DNA of 64,000 bases from Colius striatus. Its lineage: Eukaryota > Chordata > Aves > Coliiformes > Coliidae. How positions within the stretch are numbered: the first letter of the stretch is position 1; every line of letters starts with the position of its first letter. Below are positions 1 through 14,637 of the stretch, one piece after another. Both the position numbers and the translations under genes were made by a program. The stretch lies in NCBI RefSeq assembly GCF_028858725.1, contig NC_084773.1, positions 4,640,350-4,704,349 on the forward strand, read 5' to 3'. The notes under the pieces are model-generated. The model worked only from the letters and a program-made list of their open reading frames with translations, did no database searches and was not told the DNA's origin.

Positions 1-3000
1 CTCTTCTCAGCCTTTGCTGTGCGTGCTGAGCTCCTGCACCACTATCCCCACCAGCCTCTGCTCGAGCCCAGTGAAAAGCAGCCTCAATTTTTCCCCAGCC
101 ATCTTGCCTTACATTGTTATTTCTCCAAGCTGTTCCAAATGAGACACATTATATTTAGTACCTGAAAACATTGCTTTAGTTTTTATGGTTTCTTATGGTC
201 TCACTGTCTCCCTTCTAACACACAGAATTCCTCGTGTTATTTTTGCTTTCACACCCTCTGGAATTTCTTCCCACTACTCTATTTCAGGAGAGCAGCTCCC
301 CAAATCCTGTCAGCTTTGCCCATCATCCCCATCCGCTCTGGTTAAGGAAGAACCAATCCTTTCTGTTCAGGTTCTCTCTCCTCACAAAGTTCCCAGTATC
401 TGAGAAATGCAAATCTCCTCTCTCCTCCTAATCTCCTTACCCATGCTTTAAGACCCTCCAAGCGAGGTGGGAACTGGGGGAAGAGGAGATATTCCCAGAC
501 CTATTGTTAGGGCTGTTTGCATCTAGATTTTAAGAGACCACAACCACAAGGTATGAGGTGAAGGACACACACAACACACGACCAGCGTAGCGTGTATTTA
601 GTGGAGCCTGGCACAAGGTTCAGCTTATTTTCTGGACATGAAAAATACTTTGCCACTCTCCTGCATAAACTTCCAAACAATCAAACAAAATGTTGAGGGA
701 ACTCAATTGATTGCTCTGGACTGGCTGCCAGCTTGAATGAGAAGCACTGCTGGTGAACGCCAAACAGCTCGTGGCTCTGGTTGTGCTGGTTCAGCCCCTG
801 GCCAAGGCTGGTGCAGCAGATCTTCTCCCTGGGCACCAGCAGGTACCAGCCCCAGGTCCCATAGCCATGCAAGCTGCACACACATGGACGAGTCTGAGCT
901 TCCTGAGCCCAGGGCTGAGGAACAACGTGATTATTGGAGCTTTCTGCCCTTCCACAACAAAGCTGGCTTACACTACCGACCAAGATGGACAAAAGCCCAG
1001 GGGCTTGCAGATGGGATAGGAACCATCAAATTGCTCTGGGTGGCTTGGTGAGCAACTGCTGAGGAAGGTCTGTCCCAGAGCAGGAGAAAGCTGCAGGGAA
1101 TGCAGAGGGGTGGCAGGCTCCCAGAGCGAGCATTTGAAATGTAAATGTAGTTGGGATTATCTCAAATTGCCTGACTGGCCTCTGCTGATGCAACCAAAGG
1201 CACAGATCAAACACGACTTAAAGGATCCTGGAGGGAAGAGAGAAAAGAGAAAGGGCCAAGTCATCTTGGCAAAGATCCTTCCCTGAAAAAAGAGAGAGGA
1301 GGACAGAAATCTTTACTAATCCAACCCCTGGAAGTTTTGATTTGGTGGAAATCTGGGCAAATAAAGACACAGAAACAGATGAAACAGACTATTTGGTTGA
1401 CTTGCACTGTCATCCTCTAAACATCCCTCTTCCAGCCTGCAGACTCCTCCTGCAAGGGGAAAACACTCCAAAAACAGTAGAGAAAATATTAAAATAGAAG
1501 ATATGAATAGTGGATATGCTAAATGGATTTCAGACCAGTCACTTGGTTGACTGGGGAGACAACAAGGATTCACCACTGCTTAGGCACCTCTCTAGTAAGG
1601 TCTTCATTTCACTATGGCTAACACCAGTCACACAACAAATATTGATAAAATGAAAAACATTGATGAAGCCAAGCCTCTGCTGCCTGGCAAAGCTGCTCCT
1701 GCTCCATGCACGAAGCCCAGAGCTGCAGCAGGAGTGAGGAGGTGGCTCAGCCTTCTCTTCCAGCACCCAGGGACTCCTTCCAGAGCCCTCAATGGTTCCA
1801 CACCGACATTTTAAGGAGATTAGTAAAACACTGCAGGAGATACAGCCCAGATCTGTGAGAGCAATTCTAGGGATGCAGAAAATGTCTGAAATGAGAGAAT
1901 TCAAGAGGTTGATCTTTTTCGTTTATCAAAGAGTAGATTAAGAAGTGACTTGATTACGATATAGCAGCACATTCAGGGGAAACAATATCAGGTACTAAAA
2001 GGTTCTTAATTAGGCAGAAAAAGGCATAAAAAGAACTAATGACTGGAAATGGAAGCCAAATATATTAAGCATCACTTTTAACAGCAGATGTTTCTAACCA
2101 TTAAAGCAAATTATCCACATGCTGTTGGGCTCAGCAGAAGACTCAGGGAGGTAAAGCTTTGCAGGTCTTTCATCTGTAGGGCATTTTATACCCAAACTGA
2201 TCTCAAAAGCTTGGAAAGTTTGAACCATTTCATCTTTGCCAATATTGGGTATATCTGCACCCAACTCTTGACCCACCTCAGCTCTGCACACAGCCCCCAA
2301 CACACCCATGACCACCAGCCGCATCCTTCCCAACACAGACCCCTGCAATGTCCCAGAATGTTCCTCTAAACCCTCTCCCAAATCTTGTTATTCCCAGATG
2401 CAGGGATGGGTCTGCAACCTGCAGCTCTTACAGGCTCACTGCTGCCGCCCTGCAGCTGCAAGCACTGACCAGTTACAAATGCCATTAGGAAAGAAAACTT
2501 TCCTATCAGTCTTCCCATTAAAAAATGCTGGGCAGGACTATAGGCAGCACACGCTGGCTGTGCACAGGGCAGGTTTCAACAATGCCAACAATTATAGATG
2601 ATTAAGATCACAGACATGCATGGTGGGCCTGGCCCTGGCCCTCTGCAGAGGGCTGTGGTACAGGAGAGCAGAGTTTTGCACAGGTAAATATACAGGGCAC
2701 CACAAAAGCATCCCTCTGCACTGCAGCTTAGCCATCCCTCTAGAAAAATACCAAGAAAAGCACCCAGTTAAAAATGATCTGAAATGAGAGAGACAGCTTG
2801 AGCTTCTAAGGCTTCTAAAGTTATTCTAACACCACCTATTTTAGGAAACTATGTGGAAACAGCTCGTCCCCTGGATTTGTTACCAGGAGATGCAAGGGAG
2901 TGCTGGTAACGTGCAGGCTGTTTTGTTCTCCTGAGGTAAGACAATACAGCTCTGAAAGTATCTCAAGTATAGAGTTCAGGCTTTGCAGTAGACAGGAGAA

Positions 3001-6000
3001 GCTTTGAAATGAGCTGTAAGCAGAAAAACTTTTAAACTGAATGTTCAAGATCTCTCCAAGCCAAAATGTAGGATTATAATGAAGAACAATTCTGTCTTTG
3101 CTGAGGTTTGGTTATTTTGGACCATTTGGAGGTCATCCAGGATGCTACCCTACTACATACAAATCAACTCCAAAAGAACAGAAGAGCATTAGATGACCAT
3201 ATTTAAGACTTTGGAGAGTTGAGACCGAATGGCTCCTCACCAGCTCTTCCCTATTTACAACACCTCACTGTGGCCAAAGCCATCTGACCTTGCTGGCTGT
3301 ATGACCCTGTGTCAGAGGAGGCATTTCAGGAGCACAGTTCATCTGACTTGTTGGACATTATTATTCTAGGCTGGGAAAAACAGCTCCCAACTCATCTCAA
3401 GCCAAGTGTGGTCAATTCCATCCAAAGTGAGTCACTTTTGAACAAAATGGAGAAGAAGATACAACCCACCCTCTTCCTCTGGCACGAGACAACCAGGTGC
3501 ACAACCAATTGAAAAACAAGACAACGAGTTCAGGGAAAAGCAGAGAAGAAAAGGAGTGTGAGTTTCCTCCAAGGTGCCTAAAACTTGTGCATTTAATATT
3601 CTACAAAACCAGAAAACCCCACATGTTTGGGAAAGGCAACACAGCAAGAATTCGGCAGGAGCTCTTTGACTCCAAGAGCTCCAAGCAGGCTCCTGCCCCA
3701 GAGCTGCCTCCCATGGAGGCAGCCCCCGGTAGATGCACCCCAGGGCCAGGACTGCAGCTCCCTCCTCTGCCTTTTGCAGCCACCAGTACAGACAGACCTA
3801 GATGAGTATAAAAATAACCAAAGCTGGAACTAGGTAACAAAGGTACTGTGTTAATCAGGCTAATAGAGAGGCTCCATGCCAAGATCACTGACTGGATGAA
3901 GAAGAGTGTCATTAATGGGTGCTACTGGCTTATTATCCTGGAGAAACACTGCAGCAGCCTGGCCTATTCCAAGAGCTGCAAGAGCTGCCAGTGACCTGCC
4001 TGAGAGTATCCTTACATGCCTTCAGTTCATCAGCTCTGCCTGCAGATGAACTGTTGTCTCATGAAATCAGCCAGTCAGCGAAACGTCCCTTCCCCTCCAT
4101 GCCTCCCAGATCCGCTCTGGAGGAGCTCTCTGGGGGGCACATCTTGTGTTTCACATTGTCACGCTGAAAACTGCCAAAGCCATGTACCCTGCAATTAAAG
4201 CAACATCCTGATCCAAGAGAAGAGGCAGTGCTAGAAGGCAGCCCTCAGCTTGAGAACAGGGGGAACAGCAAGCTGCAGCGGGGATACTGCTGGCAATGCA
4301 GGAGGTGGGGATGGCTGTAGGAGAGCAGGGAAAGCTCAGCAAATCCTGGAAGAGCTGCTGATGCATGTAAAAAGCTAAAGGTACTGCATCTCAGACTGGC
4401 TGGCAGAGCACACGACAAATACATGGCTTGTTCTGAAGCTTGGGGTTTGTTTTTTAAAGCAGAACTACTGCCTGTTTCTCCTACAGCAATGCAGGGACAG
4501 CTTGCCACAAAGCTCACACGTTGAGGGGAGGGAAAGCAGCCCCTCTTGTTTGGATCAGTGCACAGCCTACGTGCAAGTGAAATGAGAAGCCTGCAAAGCA
4601 TCCCGTGGGAGGCTGCAATGTGGTGTACCAGCCAGGGTCTGTTATGGGAGGGGAACAGCCAGCATCAGGAGATGAAGTCTCCTAAGGCACCTCTGGAGGA
4701 CCATGGTGCAGGGAGGACCCTGTGGTCATGCTGCATGTCAAGACACCACCAAAACTCACACACGTGTCCAGGTGGAGAGCAGGCGGATACAAACACACAG
4801 GCAGCGTGGGCTGAAGCCTCCTGGTCCAAACCTAACGCACAGTTTGAGGAGAACCCAGGGCTCCAGAAGAACTGTGCAATTAATACTGTACAAAATAGGA
4901 GAGTTTCTGCACTTAATTGACAGAGGACTTGGTCACTGTGGCACTTCTCAAAAAGGCCACCTTATGCTCAACTTCATCTACAAACATGTCCATACAAACA
5001 AATCTAGCCCATAGCAGAGCTGCCACCAAAGCCATCAGTAATCATCCTGTTAATGTCTGTCAGAAAAGCATCAACTTGCTCGCTTGCTGGTGAGTGAGAG
5101 GAACCAGCCCCCAAACCCATCTCCTCCACTGCCAATAACAGATGGGAAACTGTGTTTGTCCAGAGAACCAAGCTGCAGAACAAGACAGTGCCGTTTCATC
5201 CTGTTAGTCACTCCTTCACCAGCCCTCATTTCTCTAGTTAGCACTCCCCAAACTAATCAAGGGCTGCTCGAGCAAGTCCTCTCCCCAAAGTGCTTTGAAA
5301 TCCCTGGGTTTCAAAGAAACTCAGATCCTCTGCATTTCACAGGCAATCTCCAGCTCCTGCTCCTTGCTATTCCAACGATCTTTCCCCACCCTGTGCAGCC
5401 AGTGACACAGAGACGAAGCAAACATTCAAACACAATAACTGTGCAGCAGAGCTTTGCACTAACCTGGACCTGCCATCACATCCAGAACGGTGCTCGCCCA
5501 GTAGCATCCCCCGTGGTTAATGTGCTGGTCAAGCTGCTGGCCCCTCAGAAAGTGCAAGCATCCCCCTCTTCACTACTCATCCTTGCTGACAGAGAGAAGC
5601 AGATGGGCAGGAGGAAACCTCTCCAGCCCCAGCACTGCTCCTCTGCTCCCCCTGCATGCAGGTTTCCCCCCAGAGCAGGGTGCTGCTTAGCTAAGCACGG
5701 CACTGCTGCTGCCCGAGGCGAAGGGACAAGTCCTTCCAGTTCATTAGGGAATGTTCCTTGTGCAATTTGCTGCCTCGCTGGCTCTTGTTTAGACAGCCTT
5801 TCTTCCATGTCTGCAGGACTGAATGAAAGGTTTGGACATCCCTACGTGCTCAGAGGATGTTGTCCCCAGGGCTTGGTCAGGGAGGACGGCAAAGAGCTCA
5901 CCCCAGGTTTTAACCTCGTGAGATTCACACGCCCATGTGCTCTAAGTGCAGCCCCAGGTCCCCTCCTGCTCCCTAATGCAGGGCTTCCACAGGAGCCCTC

Positions 6001-9000
6001 TCAGTCAAGGAAAGCTTAATGGTTGCTTTGCCTTTTGCTGCTGCTGCTCTGGTGCCCTGTCGCCAGCCAAAGGACAGGCGTCTGGAGCAGCAGCAGCCTC
6101 TGGTTCTGCTCACTTATTGTCTCCTGCAGAACTCAAATACCAGCCTGGGAGGGAGCCAGGAGAGCTCAAAACTTTCAATTCACTAGTAGCCCCTGCCCAA
6201 AGCAAGGAAATACGTGAGGCCATGGGGTTTCTCTGGGTGCAAAGTGGCTACCACGTTCAGCAGCGATGCAATCCAGAGCTGTAACGCTATAAAGCACATG
6301 GGCTGCTCTGGACAAATACCAGATGCTTTTAAAAGCAGCCTAGTTTCTTATTGGTAACACAGAATATAATCATCATTCATTTACTGTGTGGCTCCACATT
6401 TATTCAGGCCCTCTGCAGCCTTGCCCACGAGTTTCCAGCTCCTTTGGGAACTCTCTTGGACAATTATAGCAATAGGATATAATGGCTGTGCTCAGGGACT
6501 AAACTAAACATACTTGAGTATCTGATGGCCCTTTTACACCCCAAGCCTTGTACTACCTTTGCAGCACCAACATCTGAGTACAGCACAGCAGCAGCCTGGG
6601 CACGGAGGATCGTGATTCTCCTACCCAGCAGCAAGCATCTGGGATGGAAGGTTTTAATCCTGGTGTAACTAGCCCAAAGTATGTCCAGAGACAGTCACAG
6701 ACCAGGCGTTACGGCCTTGCATTTCCCCCGACTGAAGGAGCCACGTTTGGCCTTGTTTATCCTGAGCTGAGACGTATTTATGAGTGAAGCTGCTGGCATG
6801 AACAGCTCCTGCAAATGAATGGCTGGGAGTGGATCAGTGCATCAGAGCAGAACGTGTTTTCTGCCCTTTTTTTTTATTCCTCTTCTTCTTCTGAATTAAA
6901 TATGTAATAAATGCTCCTGCAGAATTTAAGGCCTCAAGACAGACAAGCCACTGCACAATCTTTTTACATACCTAAACTGATTTAATTGCTCAATTATTCC
7001 AGATAAACACGATAAGTCCCCTGCCATGAATAATGTATCATGCAGCTAGCCACAGAGTCTATGGAGCACAAATCTATGGTGGAAGCAAAGGAAAAGCAAG
7101 CAAATACCATGAACCCGAGACACCCTGGCTCTCAGCACACACTGGGCAAAGGAGCAAGAGCACAGGCTGCCCAGGGCAGCTCTGATCTCGCCTGAAATCT
7201 CTTGGACAGATTGTACCTTCATTTGGGTTATTGTGTTACTCAGAGGCTGCAAATACTGAACAAATTAAAGAGGCACAAAGTACGTACATGTGCTAGGAGG
7301 AGACAGGCACAGCACATACCCCTCTGTTCCTGGCCCAGACATTGCTGGGTGTCCTGCACAGCTCTCCTCAGGAGCTGGCTCTGCTGGTTTCTCCAGGAGA
7401 GAAACCATTTCTCCACTAGATTATTGTGAGGGAGCTGAAGAGCTGCAGTGAAGCACAGCGGGATGCAGGAGGGAGGCTTGCGGGGGCTGCCATGAGGGAT
7501 GGGCACCTTGCAGCAGAGGTGGGGGGAAGAAAGGGCCTGTCCAGGCAGGACTTACCACACTCAGATAGAGGACACCTGACAGAGGGACCTGCAAGGTGTC
7601 CAAAAAGGAGGGTTAATCCTAAGCCCATCCCAGGCAGTCCCTTTCCCATGGCAGACGGGTAACGAACCGCAGCGCCATAAAAACTGTTGTACCAACCACA
7701 CACCAACCAGCAAGAGAGGCAAGTAACCCCCTCCCAGCTCCAGTGACCCTGGACAAACGCAGAAGCCTTCCCCACAGGTCTTGGGGCCCTATAATAAACC
7801 TTCAGCAGCTTTATGACTCTTTGAGAAGCAGACAAGAGGCGCTGGTGCGTTCCCTCCAGCCTGGGCATCCAACACAACCTTTCCCTACTCCACTCCCCAT
7901 TTTTTCCAATAGATGCTCCTGTATCTGAATTTTAGTTACACTGCTTTTTTTTCCCCAACAAACCCACATTAAAGACTTCAGGATCTCACCCTGGTGTTCA
8001 GCAGCAGCAAGGAGAGAGGGCCATAAGGGCCTCTGAAAGGTTTTGGCTCTATCTTCTGCCCTGGGCAGAATCAAACAAGCCTGCATCGCTGACAACAGAT
8101 GTTTGTCTAATTTGGTCTTTAAAACTTCCCATCAGTGGTGGATTTACTGGGTGGGCAGTGAAAGGGGGAATAAAGGGGCTTTGGCTTAACCATCCTTATT
8201 GCTAGAAAATGTTCCCAAAATATTAACCTAAATCTTCCTTGCAGTCTAAGTCCATTACTTGCTGTCCTTCAGACCACAAACACTGAACTGCAGCTATTTA
8301 ATTCAGTAAAAATAGTCTGCCAACAGTTTCTTTGCTGAAGGCATCCACTGGGAGAGCACAGCCTGGCACCAAGGCCACAGTGTGCAAAACGACTCTGCCA
8401 CCAGCTCCAAGCTGCAGAGCTCTTGGTGTCCACAGCACCTCCATGGCCGTCAGACTCAATTAATGCATTTCTGCATTTCCAGATACAGTTTCTTGGCATT
8501 TTTATGAGCTGTTCAGGCAGCTTTGAAGACCTGTGTGCTATGGAAGTTCTCAGCCGTGTACAGTCCCACACCAAAGCATCCTACAGACCACCTCCCATCT
8601 TGCTTTCCTCTGAAGAGACTCACTTGGGTGGCCCTGGTGCCTCAAACAAGCTTACAAGTACAGCCATAAACAGCAGAAACAGCCACTCACCAGCTACCTG
8701 TATTAATACATTAGAACAGGCTTTCTACAGTGCAATATCCCCATCCAAATGCACCTGGACCCAGCTCATAAATCATCTACTAAGTAAAATACACCAATTC
8801 TAACACAAAATTCTGCAAACAATTAGATTTTGTACAGACACTTGTAAAGCTACAGCACTGTTAACTGGGTTTTTATAGCCATGGTACACCCTCTAAGAAG
8901 GAGACACTTAATTGCAGGCCAGTCTACAACAGCAATCACCCTTTCTCTGAAAGCAAAGCAGCCAGATTAAAACTGGTCATTCAAAACTGATTCTTTTGCT

Positions 9001-9809
9001 TGCTGATCTAAAGTCATTATTGCCATGGAGATCTAAACTGATACATCCCAGAAAGGTGAACAAGCTCTTAATCAGAAAGAATCCTGCTATATGAAAGGCT
9101 GCTGCTTCTGTCATCACCCAAGCTGAAATATGAAGTTACCCAATTAGGGGAGCACTCTGCTGCCCTCCTGATGAGGGGCTCAAGGGATCACCACAGAGCA
9201 ACCTGCCTGAGGCCCTGCAAAGCACAACTTAAACCCAAGCTTACAACAAAAGCCAGTTTTGTTGTGCTCAAACAAGGGGCCAAGTCTCTGATTACAAAAG
9301 TAGAAAAAATGCAAATAGAAAACACAGGTTTTTTTGAGAAGTCCCAGCAGCATGTCTTTCCTTTACCTTTTCAGGCTTCTTAGCATTTTTTGTTTGAAAG
9401 AGCTCCAAACAGCAGTGACTTTGGGTTAACACAGAAAAAAAAAAGAACCCAAACCCACCAAACAAAGATTCAAACACACTTTTTTTGTGCAAACATGCCA
9501 CTGTCAGCAGCTATTTTAATACTGGTTTTACCTCCTTGCTGATGGTGTGGCCAGCTATCAGCTACCCCTCAGAGCTCCCACTGCTGAGCTACAGCAGCAT
9601 TTCTAGCACTGGTGACTGCAAAGGGAGGATGGAAAGAGAGCTGGAGATGTATTGGACACTGGTGCATAGAACCCCAAGGGATAAATACCAGCAAAATAAA
9701 TCAGGTTGCTCATTTGAGCAAAATATTTAAGAGGTCCTAAACAAGGGCATTCATCCACATCACCACAGCTGACAACTGGGTCTGCAGGAGCAGGACAATG
9801 TTTAATGAA
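1..9809. other. BSN intron 2, left part: no gene seen
   Basis: No exon, RNA gene or transposon was recognised. Open frames on both strands, including 311 residues at 5084-6019, have no recognisable domain and no supporting splice pattern. Between about 6760 and 7050 the sequence is AT-rich with homeodomain-like TTTAATTG and CAATTATT motifs, and could be a conserved non-coding element. Confidence 0.7.
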
Positions 9810-10200
9810 ATCACAGAATCTTAAGGGTTGGAAGGGACCTCAAAAGCTCATCCAGGGCAACTCCCCTGCCAGAGCAGCACCACCTAGAGTAGGTCACACA
9901 GGAACTCATCCAGCTGGGTTTGAATGTCCCCAGAGAAGAAGACTCCACAGCCCATCTGGGCAGCCCCTGCCAGTGCTCCCTCACCTGAACACTGAAGAAA
10001 TTCTTCCTTCTATTTCTTTGGAATCTCTTATGTTCCAGCTTGTACCCATTGCCCCTTGTCCTATCACTGGACATCACTGAGAACAGCCTGGCTCCATCCT
10101 CCTGACAACTGCTCTTTACATACTTGTAAACATGAATGAGGTCACTCCTCAGTCTCCTTTTCTCCAAGCTGAAGAGCCCCAGCTCCCTCAACCTTTCATC
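9810..10200 (-). mobile_element. CR1 LINE fragment (3' end)
   Basis: The plus strand begins TCACAGAATCTTAAGGGTTGG and continues through motifs of the CR1 3'UTR and the end of ORF2, so the element lies on the minus strand with its 3' end at 9810. The minus-strand frame shows the usual Leu-Glu-His-Lys-Arg-Phe and [10 protein letters not shown] stretches. It is 5'-truncated and non-functional, and lies in BSN intron 2. Ends are approximate. Confidence 0.93.
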
Positions 10201-13200
10201 AGAAGATGATTTCACATCCCATCCCCCTCCCTTTGATTTGCCCTGATAGCAATTAGGAATCCCTTCTGGGGAGAAGCAGTAACTCTTGCTATAGCATCCT
10301 GGCCTCAAACCCAGGCGGCTGGAGTGTGATTACCAGCCATCGGGGCTGACTCTCATCTACAGGGCATTTTTCTCAGGTGAGATAGCAGAAGCTATCCCTG
10401 CTGTCTCCATTTTCAGGTGTTCAGCTGGAGAGGTCTTGTCTCTGATTTTTGAGTGTTGTGCATCAAAATGTGCAGCTGAATGGTGGAAGCCATGCTGACC
10501 ATAAGCAATCAGACCCAAATTGGGCACATCAGGGAAGGATTGTCCAGCAAGGGGGAAGTAGCAGGATTCGTGCATCAGGAGGGAAAAACACTTTACATCC
10601 AAATAAATATCACCTTCCCATAAGCTTTTATCTGCCCACAGCCTGGTCTGTTGGTTTTAACCCCCTGCCTGGCTAGGCTGGCTCCTGGCACTCTGCAGAG
10701 AAAGGCCAGGAGAAGCAGATCTGAACCATGGCATGCAGCAGGCGTTGGGATGCAAACCAGTACACTGTGCCTGGCCAATATCACCTCAGGGGATGCTGCT
10801 CGTTGGTGTGCAGCAGCTTGCTCACCCAAGGAGAGGGTCTGGCTGTGCTGAGACCTTGGCTTCCCAGTGGGATACAGGCTGGGTGGCATGGGCCAAGGGC
10901 CTGAAGCTGGAAGACATGGGAAAAGGAGTCACATGGAGAAGAAGGGGGACTTGGGACAAAAGCTTGGGCTGTCCAAAACCATCAGGTGAGGCAATGAAGC
11001 TTTCACTCTTCTAAAAAAAGAAATGTAGTGCCCCATGCTGGCTCTTGGCTGGGGTAACATGGCTCTGTGATCACATAATGCCGTGGTGCTGGAGCTGTTC
11101 AGAGCTCTCTGAACGACACATCCATCAAAACTATCACATCATGGGACTCTTCTGGGCAGATCTGTGAAAACTTGACACTCAGGATCTGCATTAAGCATCA
11201 TTTCAACATATCCCCAAGGGCTCAACAGGAATTTGGCACCTAGAATTAGTTATAGGAAATAATATTCTAGAAGTCACTGGATTGTTTCTGTTTGTAATTC
11301 AATAAAGCAATAATGATTGTCTGCTGAGAGCAAGTAATGGGATCCCAGAAGCAGCTCAAAGACAGATGGCAGCAGCAGCATGCCTGTTTAGTGATATTTC
11401 TCAGAGCACTCTCCAGTTTGAAAGCCACAATCATATCACCTGGAAGAATTAATATGGCAGGTCAGAACATAAGGTAGGGTTTGTAAAAACAAATTTCAGG
11501 GCATTAGCTGGCCTGGCCCAGCGTCTCAGGACTGACTTGGGGCTCCAGAAAAAGAAACCCACAAAAATCAGGATTTGTGCCCCAAGTCTGTCTCTTGGAC
11601 AGGTTGCTCAGGACTAGATAGAGCAGCATGTCTGGGTACAAGGGCTCAGATTAACTGGGCTTCACCTTCCTGGGGGAGTGAGGGAACTCCTCTCCCGCCC
11701 CAGCATCTCTAGTCTTGCGTTAGCATGTCACAAGTATTTGCTTTTCTGGAAGCTCAATAGGTTTTGCAATACATACACACTACCCATCACAGGCAAAACA
11801 GAGGCAGGCTGAAGGACAAGCCTCTCCCCACAGTAAGTACACTCCTTATTTCTGAGGAATCCAGAAATTCAAATAATTCAACTCATCCTCAGCCCTCCAG
11901 AGCACAGATCACCAGCTTTTAGCCAGACCTTTCCACTAGACCTGGTATTTTATCTACTGGGGATCGTGCTCTGTTCACAGTGGGAAGGAGCAGCAAGTAG
12001 TGCCTTCCAGGAGAAACATGAGATGTCTCATGGGGAAGAAAGATGACATCTGAGAGCACAGGAGGGGCTGAGCAGAACCAGTCTGTGGCCCAGAGCCACG
12101 ATGAAGCTGATTTTGGAGGAACTCCACACCCGAGGAGTTGCAGTGACACAGCCTTTTCACCTTCCCCACCACTTACATCTTTAGGCATTAGGGTAATCTG
12201 CAATTAAGAGGAAGGAGGGGAAAAAAATCCCAAAACTAAAACCCCAAGAGGAGTTCCCATCCTTAGAGCCAAGCCTGGCAGTGCCCCACTCTGACATGCC
12301 CCGCTGGTTGCTGCACTACACGTGCAACCCCTACACATTTGCAGCCTTAGCAGGCTTTGAATAGGGAGCACTTGCTGAGCCTGTGTTTCTTGCAAAGCTG
12401 AGTCACATGCAGTGACAAGCCTGTTTGCTCTTTAGGGATAGGATCTCAAATAGCTGCTCACTTGTGGCAATTCCAAGGGGCAGAGAGCTGCCGCCGACTC
12501 TGTGAGGCTGTGGCTGATGCCAGCGCCAGCTGCACGCTCCAGTAAGGAGAGGGGATGATTCAGAGTAACCTGGGCTTTGCTGAATGTAGAAACCCTTGTC
12601 TGTGCTTCAGTTTCTAACAGGAACACTGCATTGTGCTCAGCAGGAGGGTGGCTGGAGGTAGGTGGGCATTGAAACTTCTTCCCCGTAAGACTGATGGACA
12701 CATCTGTCCTGCCACCACTCAGTCTCCAGCACAAGGCTCTGGCCAGGCTGACTCCATGGCTTGGGCACAGCAAGAGGGTGACAGAGCAGGTGGGGAGATA
12801 GCAAAAAGTCAATGGTAAGTCATCTTCTCGTGTTGGGGGCTCTTTGTGAGCTGCAACCTGGCAGCAGGGCTGCTGCACCAGTAGTTGGGACTCAATTAAG
12901 ATGCAGGAGATAGGCGTCAAAGCCAGCAGGGCAGGGGGACAAGGGAGGAAGGAGAGGGACACGCTGGCCTTTCAGTCTTCAAAACCATCTTCCATCTGGT
13001 TTAGTGACCTGTTATGTCCATGCCTTAACTCATTTTGACAAACCTTTAATCCCACAGAGCTGCTACATAGTCTACTCCCATCCCCTTAAGACCACATCTC
13101 ACTCTCTGGATTTCCCTACTGAGCCATTCCAACAGCTTGCCTTTGAGTTCACCCAGAGCAGAAAGCCCAAGCCAACTGCACAGCCTATTTGCAACATAAA

Positions 13201-14637
13201 CCAAATCCAGAACTGAAACATCCCACCTTTCAGATGTCCTTGATCAGAAGGTTTGCAGCCTAGATAAAATGTCTTTTTGATCAGAGTTGAAATAACCAGC
13301 TTTCATAGTCCAATTAGCACCATTATTCCCTCAGATAAGGGCTGCCCAGGAGCATGGCTGCATACTATGTCTCCAAGATGAGGAGCTGGGTGTAACAGGA
13401 GGGGGAGGTCTTGGAAGCAAAGCTGCATGAGCTTAAATTAAGGTGTTGAGGAACGTCTGCAGGCACAGGCTGCAGTCCCACAAACACCTTACTGCATTCA
13501 CAGGGCTGTTCTCAGAAATCTGTCTGCCACACTGTATAAATCCCTTTTTAAGCACATTAAATGTGACCACAGCCGAGACACAGGGTTAAGGAAGAAGCAA
13601 GTTGGTTTCTGGTGATGAAGCCCACATGGCTTTATAAATAGAAACAGTGGTTGGCTAAAATTCAGGTCAAAAGAGACACTGCCACCACCTCTGGCAAGCA
13701 CTGCCATCTTCACAGACCAGATGGACCTTGTATGCCATGACCAGCTAGGGTGAGAAGAGCCACACCATGGTGTCTCCTCATGTGCAGGGGCTCGCCTGTG
13801 CTACAGCAGAGATGGTCCCTGAGACAGCAGAGCTGGCAGGGAGCCTCTGACACCCCCACTGGAACCACTCTGTTCCCTGCTGCTTGTAGAAAGACAGAAA
13901 ACAGGAATTAACTTGGCTGGGATTAACTCAATCCCTGTCAAGGCGCTGGAAGTGCTTGAAGCTTCCTCCCAAGCGCCCCCCAAAAGCAGTGCAGTGTTTC
14001 ACCACCAAGCACACATTGTAGACAAGGCCATACAAGTGAGAGCTACAAAGCCCTGTGCAAATGCTGCTCTCTGGGATGTTGTGTGCCGCACGTGGGATGC
14101 AGAGGGCTGCTCTGCCACACGAGAGCTTTCACACACTCGACTGGTAGGAAAACCTTGAGCTCCATACACCACAGACTGTAAGTGATCTTATTGCCCTGCC
14201 CAGGGATGTCCACAGGGGGACTGAAAGCATGTAGAGAAGCTTCCAAAAGCCATGGGCAGCCTCTGCCTCAGTCCCTGCACTGCTTTGGGAAGCCTGATAG
14301 CCCCTTCCAATCTGCAGCTTGCTTCTCTCTTTTTAATGATCAAGTGATACGTGAGTTGAGAGCTAGAGGAAAACCAGATCCCATCCAGGCAAACAGCTTG
14401 CTGTAACTGAATGTTCCGAGGGAAGGAGGACGCGGGGCGGCGGCGCAGCCTGCGCCTGCTGGGCTTGGCATTTATCAAGCGGCAGGAGATGCCAAGAAGC
14501 AAGCAGGCCGCTTCCCATCTCTCAAGGGATTCATCTTTATTTGCAGTTGGGTTTATTACCCCTTCCCACTGCAGCATTGCTCATGTGTGTGGGAAGCCAC
14601 ACTCTCCCCTGCCCTCCAAACCATCTGATGTGTCTCC
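10201..14637. other. BSN intron 2, between two CR1 copies
   Basis: Unique intronic sequence with no gene recognised. A small GC-rich patch of about 70 bp (14410-14480) stands out, with several CpGs in an otherwise CpG-poor intron. Confidence 0.65.

Noticed and set aside
5084..6019. 311-residue plus-strand open frame
   Set aside because: No recognisable domain or family, single frame within BSN intron 2, ordinary composition, and no promoter or poly(A) context seen.
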